Origin: Isoetes taiwanensis
Taxonomy: Eukaryota; Streptophyta; Lycopodiopsida; Isoetales; Isoetaceae
Assembly (NCBI GenBank): GCA_021234155.1
Contig: JAJEKV010000085.1
Location: 2,304,896-2,368,895 of the forward strand
Direction: 5' to 3'
DNA length: 64,000 nucleotides
Positions 46,076 through 52,939 of the stretch are shown here, one piece after another. Each line of letters starts with the position of its first letter. Positions within the stretch are counted from its first letter, which is position 1. Both the position numbers and the translations under genes were made by a program. A model generated the notes under the pieces. That model was not told the origin of the DNA. It saw only the letters and a program-made list of their open reading frames with translations, and made no database searches.

Positions 46076-46343
46076 TATCCCTTCTGATCGGGATTACTTA
46101 CCTGCACTGAGCTTTTACAGTCAAACGCTGATGCCTATTATCTATTCATAGTGGCTTCCTGAAAGTTAATGCCATTTCTGAACCTAAACCGTTTGATCAA
46201 AGGATTATTTTGAACAGAAAACAGAAAAGAGTAGAACAAAAAGATAAACCCGAGGAGGCATGGCATGCATCTGCTTGGTCCTCCCCCCTTCTTATGCCTC
46301 CTCCCCCGATTTCATGCTGATCATACCCTTTTCCTGTAGAAAA
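46076..46343. other. Short gene-free stretch
   Basis: Nothing recognised between the truncated LINE and the cysteine-rich ORF; probably the 3' untranslated part of the latter. Confidence 0.4.
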
Positions 46344-46892
46344 CTAATTTTTTGGCTTCTTTTCCGAGGATGGTTCCCCGATCTTCTTAACTTTTTCCAG
46401 ATTTCTCCCCATATACGCCCGGCACAGAAAATCAACGGGGTTCTTCTCGCAGCAGTAAATACAGACCTTACCGAAATCACATACCAGAAGGTTGTGTTGA
46501 TAACTCGAGGACCTTTGTATAGCAGCATGAACCTGTAATCTGTTGAAGCACTGCATAGTTCGGTCCATGTCTTGGCGCCTCACCGAGTCGTTCTTGTCGC
46601 CTAATACTCCGAGTACTTCCAGCAATCCTAGGGTATATTGGCTATCTCGCATGGACTGTGCATGGTGAATTCTGTCACAATACAGACAATGAACTCGGCC
46701 GCAACTGATGCATGATGGCAAGCCTCTGCTTAGGCACATACAACTGTCGAAGCAAATGCACCAGGGATTAAGCTCCTCAAGCTCGGGGTTGAATGGCACT
46801 GTTAAGTTGCCTGGGGTGCCGGAGCTGGGGCGCTTCTTGCCGACCTTCTTTTCCCCATCTACATCCACAAGAACATTTTCCCCCCTGTCCAT
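46344..46892 (-). CDS. Cysteine-rich protein, 182 aa, unknown family
   Basis: Complete frame on the minus strand. It has a basic N-terminus (GEKKVGKKRPSSGTPG), then a dense cysteine/histidine cluster at residues about 45-76: WCICFDSCMC, SCISCGRVHCLYCDRIHH. A second cluster near residues 140-157 reads LLVCDFGKVCIYCCEKNP, and the C-terminus is lysine-rich (EPSSEKKPKN). The paired C-x2-C units suggest two or more bound zinc ions. A TATA box lies 160 nt upstream. I do not recognise it. Its layout, a TATA-driven small Cys-rich protein on the minus strand, resembles the antisense ORF in element A, but the sequences do not align. It may be an accessory gene of an unseen element, or a host gene. Confidence 0.55.
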   Translation of the reverse strand: MDRGENVLVDVDGEKKVGKKRPSSGTPGNLTVPFNPELEELNPWCICFDSCMCLSRGLPSCISCGRVHCLYCDRIHHAQSMRDSQYTLGLLEVLGVLGDKNDSVRRQDMDRTMQCFNRLQVHAAIQRSSSYQHNLLVCDFGKVCIYCCEKNPVDFLCRAYMGRNLEKVKKIGEPSSEKKPKN

Positions 46893-47050
46893 ACTTGTTC
46901 CGGAGCTGGGGCGGATGCTGAGACTTGCTGGCGCTTCCTTGCTCGGCCTAATTTCCAGAGCTTCAAGAACAGGCGCTCAAGCGGCCGGGAGATACTGAGT
47001 TCTAAGGAGCGGTGCGGCCTTCACTATCACTCTTTCTCTCATTATAACTG

Positions 47051-47059
47051 TTATATATA
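47051..47059 (-). promoter_or_regulatory. TATA box for the cysteine-rich ORF
   Basis: On the minus strand CCTATATATAACAG, preceded by AAACCCTAAATACCCTAAAT, a telo-box-like pair common in plant promoters. It lies about 160 nt upstream of the ATG at 46892. Confidence 0.65.
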
Positions 47060-47099
47060 GGATTTAGGGTATTTAGGGTTTACGAAATCTTTCCGGTTT

Positions 47100-47620
47100 C
47101 CCGCCTATTTAATTCCGGCCGTCCGCCTTAAATGCCAGTCTTGTCCTATCCTGTCCCAAGAGTTTTCGTCTGCTAATCCCCGCCACACATCCCTAGCCCG
47201 ATAGCTGACATGTGTACCTTTCCTATTTTCTCTATACTACTCATTATTATGGCTACCCGTAGCTGTCATGATCACTACTATCCGTCATGTCCAGTCATAT
47301 TCGTTAACTTACGACGTTCTATATTTTATATATTTCTACCCTCTCTTTTTTTTTTTTTTTTTTTTTTTTCCCCACGTTTTCTTTCCTGTCTCCGCCACGT
47401 GTCCCATCCTTTGCAGCTGGACAGTCGACTGGTGCTCTCTCCCCACTATGCCACGTTTCATCCCCTTTATTTCCAAATTCCTTGGTTTTCCACAATTTTT
47501 AATTTATTTTATTTTATGCCTATACCTATTTCTTAACGGCTCTGAGATTTTGAATCGCCCGTCGCCGGAGCCTTGAGCTCCTTCCCCCCCGATGTTCCCC
47601 TTTCTTTATGCTCCAATTAT
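47100..47620. other. Gene-free stretch with a long T-run
   Basis: Contains an uninterrupted run of about 26 T at 47345-47370, flanked by CTCTC and CCCC. The frames open here are results of low complexity. Confidence 0.5.
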
Positions 47621-48031
47621 GCCTGTTGAGTGTGAATTTTAAATTTTTCTACAACATCTGTCTGTCATGATCTAGCACTGAGACGCCTTGTTCATACACA
47701 GATATCTGGCTGTTCTTTCTCGGCTAGAGCAATCATACGTTTGTATACTACATAGCTTATTTTCTAAGAAGGATGAACATACTCTAATCCTGTACAAGAA
47801 GGAGAAGACTAGCGTATTAAGAACCATAAGAGCCGGGAAAATGCACTTAGCTGGACATTTTCGTCGAATCATCCCCCCCTCGTCGCTCCCCCCGCGTGGC
47901 TCCCCCCTCGTTATTGATCTAGCTATGGAGATTATGAGTCTTTATATTGTGCATTGCATAGATCTAGTAGATTGAAGCTTGGATTATTGGTTTTTCATCC
48001 TTCTTGCAAGGTTGGAGTTTAGGCTCTAACA
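47621..48031 (+). repeat. Probable 5' LTR of element D (right end sure, left end not)
   Basis: The right end GGCTCTAACA at 48022-48031 is followed by ATTTGGCGACCACGG, a primer-site-like sequence of the type seen in Tat-like elements. The left end is set tentatively at TGTTGAGTGTG; the second LTR of D is outside the window, so it cannot be checked here. Confidence 0.5.
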
Positions 48032-48050
48032 ATTTGGCGACCACGGTGCT
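48032..48050 (+). other. Primer-binding-site-like sequence of element D
   Basis: ATTTGGCGACCACGGTGCT follows the LTR end directly. It resembles the TGGCGACC/TGGCGCC-type sites of plant Tat elements, and differs from the initiator-Met site used by the related element C. I did not assign the tRNA. Confidence 0.55.
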
Positions 48051-48172
48051 CAACAGACCATTGAGCAAGGAGCAATTTCTTTGTCTAAAGAGGAAGTACA
48101 TGTTTTAGGTTAATAGGTGCTTTGACACATGAAAATAAGTAACTTAGAATTTGACCTAAAATTTGCCCAAAC

Positions 48173-48180
48173 TATAAATA
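48173..48180 (+). promoter_or_regulatory. TATA box of the H3-like gene in D
   Basis: TATAAATA in CCAAACTATAAATAGACCC, 109 nt before the ATG at 48282 and downstream of the LTR end. It suggests a separate internal transcript. Confidence 0.75.
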
Positions 48181-48281
48181 GACCCGAACCCCTCTCATAT
48201 ATAGACTTCCTGTCTAGAAGTTAGCTCCGCACTTTGAGGCAATTTTTGGGCGCCAAAGCTCCGATTGACGTGAAGTAAGAC

Positions 48282-49055
48282 ATGGCGCGCACCAAACAGA
48301 CTGCCCGAATTCCTCGACGAGGTGAAACACCCAGCGCCCAAGACAAGAGGCGCATACAGCAGCTGCTTCGGGAGCAACTTCTTGCAGGGAGAGGCCAACC
48401 TTCATCAGGCGAGGAGAGCACTTTAGAGGAGCAGCAGGAGGAGGGATCCGAGCAAGGATCACAAGAAAAGCAGACCGACGCCATCGACCAGCAGGTGGAC
48501 GAGGAAGCAGATATTGGAGCAGAGGACGACGAAATCCAAAGGGTATTCGAGCAGATGGAAAAGGAAAGGGCAGAACGGGAGCAGGCGGCCAAGGCACAGG
48601 AGGAGCAGAGGGAGCCCACTCCCGTGCCGACCTTAGAAGAAGAGCTCGAGGCCTGGGTTCGAATGCATGAGGAGAAGGCACGACGCAGGGAAAAGCGAAA
48701 AGCCGAGAAGAAGAGGAAAAGAGAAGAAAAGGAGGCCAAGGAGGCAGTAGCAAAGAAGAAGCTCAAGGGCAAGGAGAAGGAAGAGCCCAAGAGGAGGATG
48801 AAGAAAACCCCATCAACAAAGATCGTCATCGAGGAGCGGCCGCCAGACCGCCCCCCATCGTCCGACGATTCAGATGATGAGGATTACAATCCTCATCAAG
48901 AAGGTGGGAGCTCCTCCAAGCCAAAGAGGAGGGATGGATGCAGACCAGAGCGCATGCACTGGGATCGATGGTGCATGTGCACCCCCACCCTACCCAACAT
49001 GGGAGAAGGACAAGGACCCCAAGAAGCCTCGACCTGCCGAGAATCTTCGTGGTAG
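48282..49055 (+). CDS. Element D: H3 tail-bearing frame, 257 aa
   Basis: The frame begins M-ARTKQTAR, the same as residues 1-8 of mature histone H3, including R2, T3, K4 and R8. H3 then continues K9-S10-T11, but here the sequence is IPRRGETPSAQ, so the K9 methylation site is absent. The following part is a long charged linker: acidic and Q/E-rich (EESTLEEQQEEGSEQGSQEK), then strongly basic (KRKREEKEAKEAVAKKK), then SSDDSDDEDYNP. Such a start is the target of writers and readers of H3K4. The histone fold lies in the overlapping frame 48874-49530. The start codon is fixed by the tail match and by the TATA box 109 nt upstream. It is part of a broken element. Confidence 0.9.
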   Translation: MARTKQTARIPRRGETPSAQDKRRIQQLLREQLLAGRGQPSSGEESTLEEQQEEGSEQGSQEKQTDAIDQQVDEEADIGAEDDEIQRVFEQMEKERAEREQAAKAQEEQREPTPVPTLEEELEAWVRMHEEKARRREKRKAEKKRKREEKEAKEAVAKKKLKGKEKEEPKRRMKKTPSTKIVIEERPPDRPPSSDDSDDEDYNPHQEGGSSSKPKRRDGCRPERMHWDRWCMCTPTLPNMGEGQGPQEASTCRESSW

Positions 49056-49530
49056 ACCATCTCGGGGTCTACCGAAGAAGATTGAAGGCACACAGGAATT
49101 TATGAAGAAGTGGGAAGCCTACAACTCCTACTATCAGGCGAACAAGGTCACCTATATCGAGGGAGGACGGCCATTGAAGAACAAGACTCTCAAGCCACCT
49201 CCAGAGAAGCCCATTCCCCCGAAGAAGCCAATGGCAAGGAAAGCCGGATCCAAACTATCACGAGCAATCCGGGAGATCCGACATTTTCAGAGAAGCTATG
49301 GCCTTCTCATCCCCCGTGCACCGTTCGCCAGGCTCGTGAAGGAAGTCTTGCAGGAATTCGACTCCGGCATGAGAGTAACAGGCGAGATGCTACTAGCCTT
49401 GCAAGAAGCAGCTGAGCATAAGCTGGTGCAGCATTTTGAAGACTCAACGGCATGCACTATACACGCCAAGAGGGTAACTCTGATGAAGAAGGACATGCAC
49501 ATGGCCAGTCACATTAAAGGAGAAAGATAA
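48874..49530 (+). CDS. Element D: histone H3 fold-bearing frame, 218 aa
   Basis: Residues 131-218 align without gaps to the last 88 residues of canonical H3 before its final alanine. I count 47 identities against H3 recalled from memory. Landmarks: AIREIRHFQRS (alpha-N), PFARLVKEV (alpha-1), RVTGEMLLALQEAAE (loop 1/alpha-2), FEDSTACTIHAKRVTLM (alpha-2/loop 2/alpha-3) and IKGER at the stop, where H3 ends IRGERA. The Cys110 and His113 positions of H3 are kept. Loop 1 has the same length as in H3, unlike most CenH3 proteins. Residues before the fold are Pro/Lys-rich (PPPEKPIPPKKPMARKAG). As a histone it would pair with H4; the linker makes it about three times the usual H3 length. It is part of a broken element. 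Confidence 0.93.
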   Translation: MMRITILIKKVGAPPSQRGGMDADQSACTGIDGACAPPPYPTWEKDKDPKKPRPAENLRGRPSRGLPKKIEGTQEFMKKWEAYNSYYQANKVTYIEGGRPLKNKTLKPPPEKPIPPKKPMARKAGSKLSRAIREIRHFQRSYGLLIPRAPFARLVKEVLQEFDSGMRVTGEMLLALQEAAEHKLVQHFEDSTACTIHAKRVTLMKKDMHMASHIKGER

Positions 49531-49555
49531 AACCCTGTAAATAATAAATTTTGTC

Positions 49556-49561
49556 AATAAA
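49556..49561 (+). terminator. Poly(A) signal after the H3-like gene in D
   Basis: AATAAA 26 nt after the stop at 49528-49530. The H3-like gene in C likewise has AATAAA just after its fold (24120-24115). Confidence 0.65.
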
Positions 49562-49674
49562 AAGCTGTCTTGAGTAAATTAAAAGTGCATAAATGTTGTT
49601 AATTAGGTTGAGTTAGCAATAATTGCCTTTTGTTTTAGTTAAAATGGACACCTTAGGGTCAATTAGTGAGAAGT

Positions 49675-49738
49675 TGCCCACGATATGCGCCAGGACCCCG
49701 ACCTAAAATTTAGGTCGGCCTCCCAGCGCACACCGTGA
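49675..49738. promoter_or_regulatory. Palindromic hairpin, copy 2
   Basis: The centre CCGACCTAAA-A-TTTAGGTCGG is perfect. The outer parts CACG and TGCGC pair with GCGCA and CGTG. It lies between the H3-like gene and the second accessory gene of D. Confidence 0.88.
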
Positions 49739-49878
49739 GTATTTCACACCAGAAGTGACTTCAAACGTCTCCAAATCAACCAAGTAAGGGGTCAATCTTG
49801 CATATCTCGGTGAGACCATTATGTTTTAACCCTTAGTTCATCTTGTTTAGATAAGTTTTGACCAATTAGGGCCAAATT

Positions 49879-49943
49879 GCTCACGGTATGCACCAGGACC
49901 TCGACCTAAATTTTAGGTCGGCCCTCCAGCGCACACCGTGAGT
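49879..49943. promoter_or_regulatory. Palindromic hairpin, copy 3
   Basis: The centre CGACCTAAA-T-TTTAGGTCG is perfect. The outer arms CTCACGGT and ACCGTGAG are perfect. It lies about 200 bp after copy 2 and about 260 bp before the second TATA box of D. Confidence 0.88.
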
Positions 49944-50138
49944 ACTTTCAACATTTTCTCCTTCATGCCACCTCCAATTGACCTCAAAGTTTGTTGCAGT
50001 AGGTTCATTAGATAGTTTATTCATGCTCAAACCCTCAAACTAGCCTTCAAACCCTCATTTTGACCTCAAAATAGGTGAGATTTGCCCAACCTCAAGATTT
50101 TTCCAACTTATCCAAAAATTAGGGTTTTCCCCTTTTCC

Positions 50139-50146
50139 TATAAATA
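50139..50146 (+). promoter_or_regulatory. TATA box of the second accessory gene in D
   Basis: TATAAATA in TTTTCCTATAAATAGGCCCC, 120 nt before the ATG at 50259. It is the same octamer, at nearly the same distance, as for the H3-like gene. Confidence 0.75.
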
Positions 50147-50258
50147 GGCCCCCATTTCTCACTTAGCATCCTACAGATTTGCTCCCAACTTTTAGGCGAT
50201 CTTTCAGCTCCCTTAGGCGCTCCAACAGTTGTTTCTTAGTCCAATTCACCCAAGATCA

Positions 50259-51693
50259 ATGGCAACTGCAGACTTCAGGCGATGGTACAGCGCCAGTGCC
50301 CATGTAGCTGAGGCTGATGTCAATTCCATTTTCCAGGTTGTCCAGAAATGTCCAAGCCACTTTGCAGGCAACCCCAGCCTATAGGGAAGTCATGACTGAG
50401 TTCCAAGCTAGGGTAGGACCATCCTTAGTACAGATTCCCCCTTGTACATGATATTTTGTTCCCAAGCAATCCCTCCAAGCAGCCTTAGGTGATGTCCCCA
50501 ACATTGTCAAATACTTGAACAACAAAGTTGCTAGGTTGCCAGATTATATGGTCATGACCGCTAATAGGGCCAAGTGTTTCTCCTACACCGCTGCCCTAGC
50601 CATCTTTCTTTCTCACCATGCCCAGAACCCAATCGGGGAAACCTCTATCCCTGCCATGGACGTAGACCCCTTAGCCTCTTCAGCCGAGGGTCAGCTCCTC
50701 TTGCAATATCAAGTGGAGCAAGAAGGAACAGCCGAAGACGATGCGATCGACTCAGATGACGAAGACTACGTCGAACTCGACCCCGACCAAGAGCGGCAAC
50801 TAGCAGAGCAGGAGATACCAGTTTTCAAACAGGAGCGACAGACCCTCAGGATCGCTCCCCCGCTCGGGCTAGGTATCACAAGCCTAGCCCCCATCATCTC
50901 AGCGGCCGGAGTACTCGCTCCGGCGACATCAGAACCTCCCCGAATGCGAGCGGGGAGTACCGACTTGATGAGTTCTTTGTACCTTCTGCGGCAACAACCA
51001 GATCTGGATGACTTCATCGACCAGGAGGCTTCCGACTTCCCAATTCATGTAAGAGAAGCCGACACCTACACCGGGGAGTCGACTTCAGATATCCAGCGCA
51101 TAAAGAAAGATCAGGCATTTTGATGTCGAAGTTCTTTGACACCAGCCCCACAATCGCTCAGAGAAGAGGAGATCGATCCGAGGCTTAATCACATTAACAA
51201 TCGGGGACTACGGAGAACTCACAGAGATCGGCGTCGATGAATATGGGAAGACATAGAGCCGGTGCGTGCGGGTGCATTTAATCATCAATCAGGCGCGGGG
51301 ACATGTCACTAAGGTATTATCTTCCTCTGCTGATGGATTCGGGAGGATAGCGGTCATACAAAATTCAGCCCAAGGGGCGAAGAAGGAGTGTTCATGCTCA
51401 TCGGCTCAGGCTTTGGTAGGCATGCTCGGCTGATCCCCAAAGTTGACCATGTCATCCTAGTCAAAAGAACGATGGTACTTGATATCTTCGACTTCGCCGT
51501 ACCCTACCCACGGCAAGGAAGATTAGCAGTGACCGTGGCCTACACTTTGGACCGCAGAGTAGAAGACTTGGTGACAGCATTGCAGGGCGGGACACCAACG
51601 AATATCCTCAGGAACTTGGGACGCTCGGTAGGAACGGCCCAAGTTAAGAAGTTCCTTCAGGATAACCCATCCTTCCGGCGATTCCAAGAATAG
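50259..51693 (+). pseudogene. Element D: second accessory gene (ORF2 family)
   Basis: It starts MATADFRRWYSASAHVAEAD at 50259. The longest frame (50515-51123, 202 aa) has a helical N-terminal part (IVKYLNNKVARLPDYM, CFSYTAALAIFLSHHAQ), an acidic patch (DDAIDSDDEDYVELDPDQE) and DLDDFIDQEASDFPIHV. The last frame (51388-51693, 101 aa) ends QVKKFLQDNPSFRRF. Counterparts of the start and of the DDFID..EAS block occur at the same place in element C. Family and role are unknown. It is part of a broken element. Confidence 0.6.
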
Positions 51694-51860
51694 TTAGACT
51701 CTTGATCCCGGAAGCATTGTAATTAAGCTATTATATATATAAAAATACATTTTGTTTCGCATTTTAAATGTTTTGTTGATGTATTTTGCTTCCACAACTA
51801 TATCAGCAAACACACATAATGCAAAATAGATAAAGCTAACCGTAAGGCTATGATCTACTT
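51694..51860 (+). other. Intergenic stretch before gag in D
   Basis: AT-rich (TATTATATATATAAAAATAC near 51730), then a pyrimidine-poor stretch ending CTTGTGAATGCAG/CTAGAGG at 51871. That end could act as a splice acceptor for Gag; some plant gypsy elements (Ogre type) do splice near gag-pol. Confidence 0.35.
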
Positions 51861-52833
51861 GTGAATGCAGCTAGAGGTCCAGGAACAGCTGAGCAAGAGC
51901 GGCAAGTCCGTAGAGATGAACAGACTCCGGCCAGACAGCACCCAGCAAGGAACCTATACGAAGAATTCGGTCCCATGACTCCCGAAGAGGAGATGTCGCA
52001 GATGCGATCGGACCTTCAAGAAATAAAGGCCTTTCTAGCAGCACAAGCAGGAGTTGGCCCAGGTGACAACGTCCAGTTACCGCAAGCACCACCTCGGAAG
52101 GCGGGAAAGGATAAGAAGAAGAGCAAGAGAAGGAGGTAGCACGGAATCCTCCGACACAAGCTCGGATTCGGACTCCTATTCCGAGGAAGAGGTAGAAGAG
52201 GTGCGAGACCGTAGGGATGGCAGACCCAAGGACACAAAGACCTCAGACTACCAGAAGAAAGTAGACTCGGCGCTGGGTAATGTATGGAAGGCCAGAAAGC
52301 TCGAGCAATTCTCAGGTGACAGTCGGTTAAGCATGGAGACAGAGGCTTGGCTAGATGAGATGAGCGAATATGGGAATGCATACGGTATGAAGGACAAAGA
52401 CAAAGGCAGGGTGGCAACAGCCAACCTCAAGGGAGCAGCTCGCATTTGGTGGAAGGGATACGCCAAAGCACATGGACTGAGCCGAGACAGCTGTAGGTTT
52501 CAGAAATTCTCAAAGGCATTCAAGCGCCACTATGTACCAAGGGAGCACAAATGTCACATGCAACAATTCTATCGACTCCAGCAGGGCAACAAGTCAGTGC
52601 AGAAATATACAGAAGAGTTCATGAAACTTAGGTTGTATGTGTCGAAGCTGAGTGAACGCCATGCAGTGGAAGGATACATCGAGGGATTAAATGATGAGAT
52701 AAGGAAGCTGGTAAGAGCACAGTATCAGAAGCGGAGTCGAAAGCAGTTAGCCTGCAAGGATCCGGGCCTCAGAACAGTGGGCAGAAACAGCAGTACTATC
52801 AGGATAAGGGCAAAGCAACCGGAAGCTCCCTAG
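51861..52833 (+). pseudogene. Element D: gag
   Basis: The first frame (51861-52139) has LYEEFGPMTPEEEMSQMRSD and ends in a basic patch (KDKKKSKRRR). The second (52054-52833, 259 aa) holds the Gag domain: WLDEMSEYGNAYGMKDKDKG, GAARIWWKGYAKAHGL, KFSKAFKRHYVP, YRLQQGNKSVQKYTEEFMKL. The W..F..F...Y.P....  L.QG..SV..Y..EF..L pattern is that of Ty3/gypsy Gag. Closest match in the window: element C at 20964-21227. It is part of a broken element. Confidence 0.88.
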
Positions 52834-52939
52834 AGCAGCTAGTCCAGGTCCAGCAAGGGCTCCATACAGTGGCAATTATGGGAAGTAGCAGGAAAAGAAA
52901 CAGGTATCCATCAAGGATAAGCAAGAGGGGTCAAACTAC

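Noticed and set aside
46344-46892. ORF1 of the neighbouring LINE
   Set aside because: The LINE is 5'-truncated near 46075 and there is no coding continuity. The ORF has its own TATA box, and the protein does not look like a LINE ORF1.
47345-47370. T-run as the poly(A) tail of a minus-strand retroposed gene
   Set aside because: No gene-like sequence precedes it on the minus strand and no target duplication is seen.
48214-48829. Long antisense frames (179 and 202 aa) opposite the H3 tail frame
   Set aside because: They are mirror readings of the charged, low-complexity linker and carry no motif.
48874-49530. The H3-like gene of D as a centromeric H3 (CenH3), given its long N-terminal part
   Set aside because: The alignment through loop 1 has no insertion, and the N-terminus is that of canonical H3 (ARTKQTAR). 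CenH3 proteins usually have a longer loop 1 and a different tail.
48282-49530. A host H3 gene that happens to lie next to a retroelement
   Set aside because: An H3-like gene lies in the same position in two separate elements of one lineage (C and D), and both have the long linker not found in host H3.
50515-51123. Histone-like patches in the second accessory gene (PAMDV like H4 TAMDV; IVKYLNNKVA like H2A IARFLKAGKYA; in C, DDFID..EAS like H2B)
   Set aside because: Each patch points to a different histone, and the C and D copies do not agree on any of them. Without a profile or structure search the simplest reading is chance in helical sequence.
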